From: Cupriavidus necator
GTDB taxonomy: Bacteria > Pseudomonadota > Gammaproteobacteria > Burkholderiales > Burkholderiaceae
Assembly (NCBI RefSeq): GCF_013141915.1
Contig: NZ_SROX01000010.1
Location: forward strand, 152,604 to 216,603
Direction of reading: 5' to 3'
DNA length: 64,000 nt
Under the pieces are notes generated by a model that saw only the letters and a list, made by a program, of their open reading frames with translations, did no database searches and had not been told where the DNA came from. Positions 8,193 to 16,279 of the stretch are shown here, piece by piece (position 1 is the stretch's first letter; the number at the start of each line of letters is the position of its first letter). The position numbers and the translations under genes were made by a program.

Positions 8193-9719
8193 TTACTTCG
8201 CCACCGGCATGGTGAACTCGGCGCCCTTGGCGATCGAGTCCGGCCAGCGCTGCATCACGCTCTTGTAGCGCGTGTAGAAGCGCACGCCCTCTTCGCCATA
8301 GGCATGGTGGTCGCCGAACAGCGAGCGCTTCCAGCCGCCGAACGAATGCCACGCCATCGGCACCGGGATCGGCACGTTGATGCCGACCATGCCCACCTGG
8401 ATCTGCCGCGCGAACGCGCGCGCGATGCCACCGTCGCTGGTGTAGCACGACACGCCGTTGCCGTACTCGTGCGCATTGATCAGCGCCACCGCCTCGGCAA
8501 AGTCATGCACGCGCACCACCGACAGCACCGGGCCAAAGATCTCTTCCTTGTAGATGGTCATGTCGGGCTTCACATGGTCGAACAGCGTGCCGCCGACATA
8601 GAAGCCGTTCTCATGGCCATCGACCTTGTGCCCGCGCCCATCGGTCACCAGCGTCGCGCCTTCCGCCACGCCTTTGGCGATATAGCCTTCGACCTTGGCC
8701 TTGTGCGCGCCGGTCACCAGCGGGCCCATCTCGGCATCGGCCTCCATGCCGTTGCGGATCTTCAAGGAACGCGCCCGCTCGGCCAGGCGCGGCACCAGCT
8801 GGTCGGCGACCTCGCCAACGGCAACGGCCACCGAGATCGCCATGCAGCGCTCGCCGGCGGAACCGTAGGCGGCGCCGATCAGCGCATCGACCGCCTGGTC
8901 CAGGTCCGCATCGGGCATCACCACCAGGTGGTTCTTGGCACCGCCCAGTGCCTGCACGCGCTTGCCGTGCTTCGTGCTTTCCGTATAGATGTACTCGGCG
9001 ATCGGGGTCGAGCCGACGAACGACAACGCCTGCACGTCCGGATGCGCCAGCAGCGCGTCGACCGCTTCCTTGTCGCCCTGCACCACGTTGAACACGCCGT
9101 CCGGCAAGCCGGCCTGGCGCAGCAAATCGGCGATCAACAGGCTCGGCGACGGGTCGCGCTCGGACGGCTTGAGCACGAAGGTATTGCCGCACGCCAGCGC
9201 CACCGGGAACATCCACATCGGCACCATCACCGGGAAGTTGAACGGCGTGATGCCGGCCACCACGCCCAGCGGCTGGCGCAGGTTCCAGTTGTCAATGCCG
9301 CCGCCGATGTTGTCGGTGAAATCGGTCTTGAGCAGGTTGGGAATGCCGCAGGCAAACTCCACCACCTCGATGCCGCGCGTGACTTCGCCCCTGGCATCGG
9401 AGAACACCTTGCCATGCTCGCGCGTGATCAGCGCGGCGAGGTCGTCGTGGTGCTGGTCCAGCAGTTCCTTGAACTTGAACAGGATGCGCGCGCGGCGCAG
9501 CGGCGGGGTGTCGGCCCACGCCGGGAAAGCCGCCTTGGCGGCGGCGACGGCCTCGGCCACGTCTTGCATGGTGCCGAGCGCCACACGCGCGGACACTTCG
9601 CCGGTGGCGGGGTTGTAGATCTCGGCCAGGCGCTGCGATGCGCCGCGTGTCTGCCTGCCTGCGATGCTATGGCCGATGATGGCCTGCACTACGCTGGCCT
9701 CTGCAAGGATGTCTTCCAC
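8193..9719 (-). CDS. mmsA: methylmalonate-semialdehyde dehydrogenase (CoA-acylating)
   Basis: NAD-dependent aldehyde dehydrogenase of 508 residues that converts methylmalonate or malonate semialdehyde to propionyl- or acetyl-CoA in valine and beta-alanine breakdown. Family marks: IGHSIAGR near the start, VAGITPFNFPVMVPMWMFP (the MmsA-specific MVPMWM), GGAKNH, catalytic Cys292 in GSAGERCMA, and EEIFGPVL. The start chosen is a GTG at 9719 with AGGAG five bases upstream; the frame is open for 51 more codons without a better start. It is followed by the GMC oxidoreductase and faces a LysR gene. Confidence 0.88.
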   Translation of the reverse strand: MEDILAEASVVQAIIGHSIAGRQTRGASQRLAEIYNPATGEVSARVALGTMQDVAEAVAAAKAAFPAWADTPPLRRARILFKFKELLDQHHDDLAALITREHGKVFSDARGEVTRGIEVVEFACGIPNLLKTDFTDNIGGGIDNWNLRQPLGVVAGITPFNFPVMVPMWMFPVALACGNTFVLKPSERDPSPSLLIADLLRQAGLPDGVFNVVQGDKEAVDALLAHPDVQALSFVGSTPIAEYIYTESTKHGKRVQALGGAKNHLVVMPDADLDQAVDALIGAAYGSAGERCMAISVAVAVGEVADQLVPRLAERARSLKIRNGMEADAEMGPLVTGAHKAKVEGYIAKGVAEGATLVTDGRGHKVDGHENGFYVGGTLFDHVKPDMTIYKEEIFGPVLSVVRVHDFAEAVALINAHEYGNGVSCYTSDGGIARAFARQIQVGMVGINVPIPVPMAWHSFGGWKRSLFGDHHAYGEEGVRFYTRYKSVMQRWPDSIAKGAEFTMPVAK

Positions 9720-9915
9720 TTCCGCTCCTGAATGCTGGTGCCCAGGGCGCTTCGGCCCCGGATTTGCTGCGTCGATCTTTGCGTCTGGTGAAGACGCTGC
9801 CACGGCGCGCCGAGCCCCGGCCCCGGCACGTATGCCGTGCGGCACAAGACTTCGGGCCATGGTTGAGCGCAAGCTTGGTGCAGTTGCGCGGCCCCGTCCA
9901 ATGATTTATCGTCAA

Positions 9916-9945
9916 TCGCAATATAAGCCGCGCAAAATATTGCGA
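9916..9945. promoter_or_regulatory. perfect inverted repeat, probable LysR operator
   Basis: The arms TCGCAATAT (9916-9924) and ATATTGCGA (9937-9945) are perfect 9-bp complements separated by 12 bases, in an AT-rich patch between the divergent mmsA and lysR genes. An interrupted dyad of this size, containing a T-N(11-12)-A type core, is what LysR-type proteins bind. It lies just upstream of the TTG taken as the lysR start, consistent with autoregulation and control of mmsA. The binding protein is inferred from position. Confidence 0.65.
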
Positions 9946-9972
9946 CGCACCACACCCACTGCGCCCCGCCCC

Positions 9973-10860
9973 TTGGACCTCCATCACCTGCGCGCCTTTG
10001 TCGCCGTTGCGCGCGAAGGCAATCTGACTCGTGCCGCACAGCGCCTGCACCTGACCCAGCCTGCGGTCAGCCTGCAGCTGAAGGCGCTGCAGTCGGCGTG
10101 GCGCATCAAGCTGTTCGAGCGCACCGCGGCGGGCCTGACCCTGACCGCCGATGGCGCCGCGCTGTTGCCGCTGGCCGAGCGCATCCTCGATGGCGTGGGC
10201 GACCTGCAGCACACCGTCAGCGCCATGCATCACACCGTGCGCGGTCGGCTGGCGATCGGCACCATCCTCGATCCGGAATTCACGCGGCTGGGCCCGATGC
10301 TGCGCACGCTGGTCGAGCGGCACCCGCAGATCGGCACCGAACTGCGCCACGGCATGTCGGGCTGGGTGCTGCAACAGATACGCAGCGGCGCGCTCGACGT
10401 CGGCTTCTACCTCGGGCAGCCGGCCGAAGCCGGTTTCCACGCGCTGACGCTGACGCCGTTCTCGTATTACGTGGTGGCGCCCAAAGGCTGGAAGGAGCGT
10501 ACCGCGCTGCGCTCATGGGCGCAGCTGGCCACGCTGCCGTGGATCTGGACCCCGCCCGAATCGGCGCACAACCGGCTGTTGTCCGCGCACTTCGCCCAGG
10601 CGGGCGTGGATCCGGCCACCGTGCCCAAGGTGGCGCATGTCGACCAGGAAGCCTCGATGCTGGACCTGGTGCGTTCCGGCGTCGGGCTGTCTCTGGTACG
10701 CGACGCGATCGCGCTGCGCGAATCGCATGCGCACGGGCTGGTGATCGTCGAAGGCGTCTCGGTGCAGACTGAGCTGACCCTGGTCTGCCTGGCCGCGCGC
10801 CGCGACGATCCGGTGGTCGCGGCGGTGTTCGGCGTGGCCGAGTCCGTGTTCCGGACCTAG
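9973..10860 (+). CDS. LysR-family transcriptional regulator
   Basis: DNA-binding regulator of 295 residues. The N-terminal winged helix reads LDLHHLRAFVAVAREGNLTR, then AAQRLHLTQPAVSLQLKALQ, followed by the effector-binding domain (RLAIGTILDPEF.., VGFYLGQP, DLVRSGVGLSLVRD). The TTG at 9973 puts the first helix where LysR proteins normally start; an upstream ATG at 9901 would add 24 odd residues and make the perfect dyad at 9916-9945 part of the coding region, so I prefer TTG, although neither has a good ribosome site. It is divergent from mmsA and likely controls it. Confidence 0.8.
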   Translation: MDLHHLRAFVAVAREGNLTRAAQRLHLTQPAVSLQLKALQSAWRIKLFERTAAGLTLTADGAALLPLAERILDGVGDLQHTVSAMHHTVRGRLAIGTILDPEFTRLGPMLRTLVERHPQIGTELRHGMSGWVLQQIRSGALDVGFYLGQPAEAGFHALTLTPFSYYVVAPKGWKERTALRSWAQLATLPWIWTPPESAHNRLLSAHFAQAGVDPATVPKVAHVDQEASMLDLVRSGVGLSLVRDAIALRESHAHGLVIVEGVSVQTELTLVCLAARRDDPVVAAVFGVAESVFRT

Positions 10861-11789
10861 TGCTGCGGGCTGGCCAGCCGGCGCTGCAGCCAGTTGGTCA
10901 GCGCCGCAAACACTTCGCCGCGCAGCGGCTGCGCTTCATTGAAGATCTCGTGGTAGCCATGGTCGAACCAGACCTGTTCGCGCAGGTCGGGCGGCGCATT
11001 GTCGAAGAAGGCGCGGCTGCCGGCCGGGTCCACCACGCGGTCGGCGCCGCCGACCAGCATCAGCATGGGCGCCTCCAGCAGCGCGGCGTCGGCCTGGGCC
11101 TGCGCCATGCCGCGGATAAACCCTTCCAGCACGCCGGCGGTGATGGTGGTCTGCACCAGCGGATCGGCGCGATAGGCGGCGACTACCGCCGGATCGTGCG
11201 ACAAGTGCCGGGCATCGATCGGATTGGGCACGCGCAGCCGCGGCGCCAGCATCAACAGCACGCGGTGCAGCGCCAGCGCTGGCCGCGATAGCCGCAGCGC
11301 CAGCGCCGGCGAGGACAAGACCAGGGCGCGCACCGGCCGCACCCGCGCGGTGGCAAAGCGCGCCGCGATCAGGCCGCCCATGCTGTGGCCGAGCAGGATC
11401 GGCAGTTCGTGCCAGCCCGGCACCGCGGCATCGTAGATCTCGGCGAGGTCGTTCAGGTAGGTGTCCGGATGGTCCGCGACCATGCGCGCGCCGCCGCTGG
11501 CGCCGTGGCCGCGCAGGTCGAAGGCCCGCACCCGCAGCCCCAGGCCGCACAGCACCTCGGCGACATGCTGGTAGCGGCCGGCGTGTTCGGCCAGCCCGTG
11601 CACCAGCAGCACCGAGCCGAGCGGTTCAGCAAAGCTCGCCCGGTCGGGTTGCCAGGTACGGAGCAGCAGTTCGGTGCCGTCGCGCATGCGCTGGCGGCTC
11701 TGCACCGGTGCAAGGCTGCCAGCCGGGGTGGCGGCAAGCGCGCTGGCAACGCCGGCCATGGCCGGATCTTCCGTCATCGGCTGTTCCAT
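10857..11789 (-). CDS. alpha/beta hydrolase, monoacylglycerol-lipase-like
   Basis: Serine hydrolase of 310 residues. The nucleophile elbow is GHSMGG, preceded by the oxyanion strand VLLVHGLAEHAGRY and the family segment FDLRGHGASGG; the acid and His are in GGADRVVDP and FDHGYHEIFNE. This pattern is that of the serine aminopeptidase S33 / lysophospholipase (PldB, monoglyceride lipase) group. The ATG at 11789 is chosen; AGGAG lies about 10 bases upstream, and a GTG two codons earlier is possible. Its stop overlaps the LysR stop by four bases, tail to tail. Confidence 0.8.
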   Translation of the reverse strand: MEQPMTEDPAMAGVASALAATPAGSLAPVQSRQRMRDGTELLLRTWQPDRASFAEPLGSVLLVHGLAEHAGRYQHVAEVLCGLGLRVRAFDLRGHGASGGARMVADHPDTYLNDLAEIYDAAVPGWHELPILLGHSMGGLIAARFATARVRPVRALVLSSPALALRLSRPALALHRVLLMLAPRLRVPNPIDARHLSHDPAVVAAYRADPLVQTTITAGVLEGFIRGMAQAQADAALLEAPMLMLVGGADRVVDPAGSRAFFDNAPPDLREQVWFDHGYHEIFNEAQPLRGEVFAALTNWLQRRLASPQH

Positions 11790-11903
11790 CTGCACAGGTC
11801 TCCTGCCGGCACGGGCGCGCACCGGCTGTCATTATTTTTGTGGATACCGCTTTGCCGGCCCGCGCCGGCCACGCCGAGAGTTTGCCCGAACTCAGCCGTG
11901 AGC

Positions 11904-12323
11904 TCAGCCGTGACAGGCCGGCCGTTCCGGTGCGTCCGGCTGCGCCATGTCGGCCAGGATCGGGCAGTCCGGCCGGTCGTCGCCATTGCAGTGCTGCGCC
12001 AGTTCGCGCAGCGTGTCGCGCATCGCCGCCAGTTCGGCGATGCGCAGCTCCAGGTCGGCCACATGCCGCAAGGTCAGCGCCTTGACGTCGGCGCTGGCAC
12101 GGCCGCGGTCGTGCCACAGCGACAGCAGGTTGCGGATCTCGTCGAGCGAGAATCCCAGATTACGGGCACGCCGCACGAAGCGCAAGGTATGCACCGCGCG
12201 TTCGTCATAGCGGCGGTAGCCGCCTTCGGTGCGCGGCGGCGCCGCCACCAGCCCGATCGATTCATAGTGGCGGATCATCTTGGCCGAGACGCCCGAGGCC
12301 TGTGCCGCTTCGCCGATATTCAT
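11904..12323 (-). CDS. cueR: Cu(I)-responsive MerR-family regulator CueR
   Basis: Copper sensor and activator, 139 residues. The N-terminal MerR helix-turn-helix reads MNIGEAAQASGVSAKMIRHY, with ESIGLV and GGYRRYDERAVHTLRFVRRA. The metal loop has Cys112 and Cys120 (HCNGDDRPDC), the same spacing as the two Cu(I) ligands of E. coli CueR; a further CHG is at the end. The ATG overlaps the copA stop (TGATG), so it is co-translated with the pump it regulates. It should bind the two 19-bp-spaced promoters between copA and copZ. Confidence 0.92.
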   Translation of the reverse strand: MNIGEAAQASGVSAKMIRHYESIGLVAAPPRTEGGYRRYDERAVHTLRFVRRARNLGFSLDEIRNLLSLWHDRGRASADVKALTLRHVADLELRIAELAAMRDTLRELAQHCNGDDRPDCPILADMAQPDAPERPACHG

Positions 12324-14830
12324 CACTTGCCTCCTTGCGTCGCGGCGGACGCACCCGGCGCGGTGCCGGCCTGCGCACGCCAGCGGCGCAGCAGCAACGC
12401 ATTGCTGACCACGCTGACGCTGGAGAACGCCATCGCCGCGCCCGCCACCACCGGGTTGAGCAAGCCGGCCGCGGCCAGAGGAATCCCCACCACGTTATAG
12501 ATAAAGGCCCAGAACAGGTTCTGGCGGATCTTGCGCACGGTGCGGTGCGAGACCGCCAGCGCATCGGCCACCAGCGCCGGGTCGCCGCGCATCAGCGTAA
12601 TGCCGGCGGCGTGCATGGCGACGTCGGTGCCGGTCGACATGGCAATGCCCACGTCGGCCGCGGCCAGTGCCGGCGCATCGTTGATGCCGTCGCCCACCAT
12701 CGCCACCACTGCGCCATTGCGGCCCAGCGCCCGCACGCGCGCGGCCTTGTCCTCGGGCAGGACTTCGGCCTGCACGTCATCCAGCCCCAGCGCCTGCGCC
12801 ACGCGCGCCGCGGCGCCGGCGTTGTCGCCGGTCAGCATCACGGTGCGCACGCCCGCGGCGCGCAGCCTGGCGATCGCCGCAGGCGCGCCCGGCTTGATGG
12901 CATCGCCGAAGGCGACCAGCCCGGCCACGCGCGGCGGTGTGGCCTGCACCAGCCACGACACGGTGCGGCCCTCGGCGCGCAACTGGTCGGCCACCGCGGC
13001 CAGCATGCCCGCCGGCGCGCCCAGCGACTCGCGCAGGCGCTCGCTGCCCAGTTGCAGGGCCTCGCCATCGACCACGCCGGCAATGCCGCGGCCCGGCAGC
13101 GCCTGCACCCCGCTGGCCTGCGGCACGGCGATGCCACGCGCCTGCGCCGCGGCCAGCACGGCGCGCGCCAGCGGATGCTCGCTGCCGGCCTGCAGCGCGG
13201 CCAGTTGCGCCAGCAACGCGCTGCCGTCGACGTCGGCGGGATCGGCCGCATGCAATGCCACCACTTCGGGCTTGCCGACCGTCAGCGTGCCGGTCTTGTC
13301 GAACGCCACCACGCTGACGCGGTGCGCGACTTCCAGCGCCTCGGCGTCCTTGATCAGGATGCCGGCGCGCGCCCCGGCGCCGGTGCCGGCCATGATCGCG
13401 GTGGGCGTTGCCAGCCCCAGCGCGCAGGGGCAGGCGATCACCAGCACCGCCACGGCGTTGAGCAGCGCCGCTTCCCAGTCGCCGGCAAACAAGCCCCAGC
13501 CCAGCACGGTCACCAGCGCAATGCCCAGCACCACCGGCACGAACACCGCGCTGACGCGGTCGACCAGGCGCTGGATCGGCGCCTTGGCCGCCTGTGCGTG
13601 CTCGACCATGCGAATGATGCGCGCCAGCACCGTCTCGGCGCCCACCGCCACGGTGCGCGCCACCAGCAGGCCTTCGAAATTGATGGCGCCGCCGGTGATG
13701 CGGTCGCCGGGCTGCTTGGGCACCGGCAGGCTTTCGCCGGTCAGCATCGATTCATCGGCATGGCTGGTGCCTTCGACCACCTCGGCATCCACCGGGATGC
13801 GCTCGCCGGGGCGCACCACCACCTCGTCGCCGATGCGCACGTCCGCCAGCGGCACGCTCTGCTCGACCCCGCCGCGCCGCACGCGCGCGGTGTCGGGGCG
13901 CAATGCCGCGAGCGCGCGGATGGCCTCGGCGGTCTGGCGCTTGGCGCGCGTCTCCAGCCATTTGCCCAGCCGCACCAGCGTGATCACCACCGCCGCGCTC
14001 TCGAAGTACAGGTGCGGCATGGCATCGGCCGGCGTGCGCCACATCAGCCACAGCGACAGCCCGTAAGCGGCCGTGGTGCCGAGTGCCACCAGCAGGTCCA
14101 TATTGCCCGCGCCGGCGCGCACCGCCTTCCAGCCCGCCTTGTAGAAGCGCCAGCCGAACACGAACTGCACCGGCGTGGCCAGCAGCCACTGCACCCACGC
14201 CGGCAGCATCCAGTGCACCCCGAACCATTCCAGCACCATCGGCGCGACCAGGGGCAGCGACAGCGCCGCCGAGATCGCCACCGGCCACGGGCCGTCCCAG
14301 AACGCCGGGCGCGTGGCCTGCCCGGGCTGGGCTGGCTGCACCGCATCCGCCACCGGCGTCGCGCCATAGCCGGCGCGCGCGACCGCACTCACCAGCGCTG
14401 CGGTATCCGCGGCGCCGCGCAGCAGCGTTACGCTGGCGCGCTCGGTCGCCAGGTTGACGGTGGCCTCGACCACTCCGGGCACGGCGCGCAGCGCCTTTTC
14501 CACCCGGGCCACGCACGAGGCGCAAGTCATGTCGGCGATATGCAGTTCGAGGGTGTCCCGGGGCACGGCGTAGCCGGCCTCGGCCACGGCGCGCGCGGCC
14601 GCAGGCAGCACCGCGGCGGAGGCCGCGCGCAGCGTGGCGGCCTCGGTGGCCAGGTTGACGGCCACATCGCGCACGCCCGGCACCTTGGCCAGGGCCTTCT
14701 CGACGCGTCCCACGCAGGAGGCGCAGGTCATGCCTTCGACCGGCAGGCGCCATTCAGGCATGGCGTCGGCGGGCGGGCGGTGGTCCGTGCGGACCGGTTG
14801 GGAAGCGAGCACAGCGCTGGAATCTGGCAT
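12323..14830 (-). CDS. copA: Cu(I)-exporting P1B-type ATPase CopA
   Basis: Inner-membrane copper pump of 835 residues, driving Cu(I) out of the cytoplasm. It has two N-terminal heavy-metal domains (MTCASC with Cys36/Cys39 and Cys103/Cys106), the membrane CPC motif at 467-469 (ACPCALGLATP), the phosphorylated Asp511 in DKTGT, TGES in the actuator domain and MVGDGINDAPAL near the end. All catalytic residues are present. It is transcribed with cueR and is divergent from copZ; its promoter carries a CueR dyad. Confidence 0.95.
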   Translation of the reverse strand: MPDSSAVLASQPVRTDHRPPADAMPEWRLPVEGMTCASCVGRVEKALAKVPGVRDVAVNLATEAATLRAASAAVLPAAARAVAEAGYAVPRDTLELHIADMTCASCVARVEKALRAVPGVVEATVNLATERASVTLLRGAADTAALVSAVARAGYGATPVADAVQPAQPGQATRPAFWDGPWPVAISAALSLPLVAPMVLEWFGVHWMLPAWVQWLLATPVQFVFGWRFYKAGWKAVRAGAGNMDLLVALGTTAAYGLSLWLMWRTPADAMPHLYFESAAVVITLVRLGKWLETRAKRQTAEAIRALAALRPDTARVRRGGVEQSVPLADVRIGDEVVVRPGERIPVDAEVVEGTSHADESMLTGESLPVPKQPGDRITGGAINFEGLLVARTVAVGAETVLARIIRMVEHAQAAKAPIQRLVDRVSAVFVPVVLGIALVTVLGWGLFAGDWEAALLNAVAVLVIACPCALGLATPTAIMAGTGAGARAGILIKDAEALEVAHRVSVVAFDKTGTLTVGKPEVVALHAADPADVDGSALLAQLAALQAGSEHPLARAVLAAAQARGIAVPQASGVQALPGRGIAGVVDGEALQLGSERLRESLGAPAGMLAAVADQLRAEGRTVSWLVQATPPRVAGLVAFGDAIKPGAPAAIARLRAAGVRTVMLTGDNAGAAARVAQALGLDDVQAEVLPEDKAARVRALGRNGAVVAMVGDGINDAPALAAADVGIAMSTGTDVAMHAAGITLMRGDPALVADALAVSHRTVRKIRQNLFWAFIYNVVGIPLAAAGLLNPVVAGAAMAFSSVSVVSNALLLRRWRAQAGTAPGASAATQGGK

Positions 14831-14862
14831 GGTTCTGAGTCATCCACAGTGTCGATGTCAGC

Positions 14863-14893
14863 ATCATGGACCTTACCATCATTGGAAGGTCAA
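14863..14893 (-). promoter_or_regulatory. CueR-type promoter of copA
   Basis: On the minus strand: -35 TTGACC (14893-14888), a spacer of exactly 19 bases (TTCCAATGATGGTAAGGTC) and -10 CATGAT (14868-14863). The spacer holds the dyad ACCTTCC-N7-GTAAGGT (14890-14870), close to the known copper-promoter dyad ACCTTCC-N7-GGAAGGT. The overlong 19-bp spacer is the hallmark of promoters activated by MerR-family untwisting. It lies 33 bases upstream of the copA ATG. Confidence 0.88.
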
Positions 14894-14941
14894 GGCCCCC
14901 TTCAGATGATGCCTGCGACACGTCGATACTAGAATTTCCGC

Positions 14942-14972
14942 TTGCGCTTCCCATGGTGGCAAGGTTCAAACT
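14942..14972 (+). promoter_or_regulatory. second CueR-type promoter, driving copZ
   Basis: On the plus strand: -35 TTGCGC (14942-14947), a 19-base spacer TTCCCATGGTGGCAAGGTT (14948-14966) and a weak -10 CAAACT (14967-14972). The spacer matches the copA spacer at 15 of 19 positions, including the TTCC...GG.AAGGT dyad. It is 53 bases upstream of the copZ ATG. The match in sequence, length and position makes co-regulation by CueR likely; the poor -10 suggests a weaker promoter. Confidence 0.7.
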
Positions 14973-15025
14973 ATCTCTGTCGCGGCTCGATACCGCGTTT
15001 CCATCCCGTTCAGGAGCGTTCCAAC

Positions 15026-15226
15026 ATGATCCAGTTCCAGGTTGAAGGCATGACTTGCAACCACTGCGTCGGCGCCATCACGCGTGCCGTGCAGGCGGTC
15101 GACCCCGCCGCGCGCGTTAGCGCCGATGTGCCGGCCCAAGCCGTGCGCGTCGACAGCGGCGCTGACGCGCAGGCGTTGCGCCAGGCCATCGAGGCGGCCG
15201 GGTACCCGGTCAAGTCGGCGGCGTAA
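15026..15226 (+). CDS. copZ: copper chaperone CopZ (heavy-metal-associated domain)
   Basis: Small cytosolic chaperone of 66 residues made of one HMA domain: MIQFQVEGMTCNHCVGAITR, with the Cu(I)-binding Cys in M-T-C-N-H-C, and AIEAAGYPVK at the end. It should carry Cu(I) to the HMA domains of CopA. The ATG at 15026 has AGGAG about nine bases upstream. It is divergent from copA and followed by a strong bidirectional terminator. Confidence 0.92.
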   Translation: MIQFQVEGMTCNHCVGAITRAVQAVDPAARVSADVPAQAVRVDSGADAQALRQAIEAAGYPVKSAA

Positions 15227-15242
15227 GCCGTCGTCACCAAGC

Positions 15243-15270
15243 AAAAAGGGCGCCCCGGGGCGCCCTTTTT
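15243..15270. terminator. bidirectional terminator between copZ and the OmpW gene
   Basis: A perfect palindromic stem AAAAAGGGCGCCCC / GGGGCGCCCTTTTT without loop spacing (the innermost bases form the loop). The A/T tracts flank both sides, so it can end copZ on plus and the OmpW gene on minus, which converge here. Confidence 0.88.
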
Positions 15271-15288
15271 GCATTGCGCGTGCCGCGC

Positions 15289-16011
15289 TCAGAAGCGGTA
15301 GCCCACGTTTAGGAACGTCACCACCGGATCGATCTTGATCTTGGTGTGCGACTGGATCGTCACCGGGCCCGCCTGCGTGGTGAACGACGCGCGCGTCGAC
15401 AGCGGCACGTACGACACCGACAGCCCGACGAACCAGTTGTCGTTGATGGCGTAGTTGGCGCCGATATTGAACACGGGATTCCACGACGGCTTGGCGCTGG
15501 CGGTCATGCGCGCGCCGGGCGCGAACTCGCGATTGACGAAGTTCTGGTTGGTAATGGTCTCGTCGGTAAACCAGGTGTAATTCACGCCGATGCCGACATA
15601 GGGGCGGAACCTGGTCTTGGCGTCGAAGAAGTGGTACTTGACCAGCAGCGCCGGGCTCCACTGCTTGACCGAGCCGAGCTTGCCATACTGGGCGTAATTG
15701 CCGGTGCCCTTGACATCATGCTTCGGCGGAATGCCCGCGATGATCTCGCCCGAGATGTTGTCGGTAAAGTAATGGCTAAAGGCCAGGCCCAGCGTGTCGG
15801 CGGACTCGATTTTCGCGCCGGTGTTTGGGCGGGTGATGCCGACGGGGCGGCCGCCGATGCTGTCCACGGTGAGCGGATCGGCGGAGCTGTTCGGCATCAC
15901 GCGGAACCAGCCCATGCTGACGATATTGCTGCCCGCGGACTGCGCGTGTGCGGCTCCGGTCAGCGCCAGGACGGCGCTCGCGGCCAGCATCTTCTTATAG
16001 GTCGATTTCAT
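15289..16011 (-). CDS. OmpW-family outer-membrane protein
   Basis: Small outer-membrane beta-barrel of 240 residues. The start at 16011 (MKSTYKKMLAASAVLALTGA) gives a Sec signal peptide ending AHA-Q. The mature part has FSHYFTDNISGEIIAGIPPK, the OmpW-type VKQWSPALLVKYHF, FRPYVGIGVNYTWF and the usual ending VVTFLNVGYRF with a terminal Phe for BAM insertion. OmpW proteins form a narrow hydrophobic channel for small nonpolar compounds. An AGAGG ribosome site precedes the ATG. Upstream bases 16012-16279 hold no gene that I can support. Confidence 0.87.
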   Translation of the reverse strand: MKSTYKKMLAASAVLALTGAAHAQSAGSNIVSMGWFRVMPNSSADPLTVDSIGGRPVGITRPNTGAKIESADTLGLAFSHYFTDNISGEIIAGIPPKHDVKGTGNYAQYGKLGSVKQWSPALLVKYHFFDAKTRFRPYVGIGVNYTWFTDETITNQNFVNREFAPGARMTASAKPSWNPVFNIGANYAINDNWFVGLSVSYVPLSTRASFTTQAGPVTIQSHTKIKIDPVVTFLNVGYRF

Positions 16012-16279
16012 AATCCTCTTACTCCTCTTTCGGTAACTGCTGCGTGCATTATCCGGCCAGCCTGCGCGCGGTTGTTTCATCAATGACACGGATTCGTAGA
16101 GGACGCCCCCTAAAGGGAGGGTTAACCATGAAAAAAAGCGGCGGCCGCGGCCCGCCGAGGCGACCGTCCGCAGCGTCGACGCAACGGTTTATAGCGCAGG
16201 GCGGAAAAAACCCTCACGTGCAAGCGGTTTTAGCGGCCTGGCGCGCAATAGCGGCCGCGCGCCGGCGCCCGACACGGCG

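Noticed and set aside
12302..14932. Open frame of 876 codons on plus opposite copA
   Set aside because: Antisense shadow of CopA, which has every catalytic motif.
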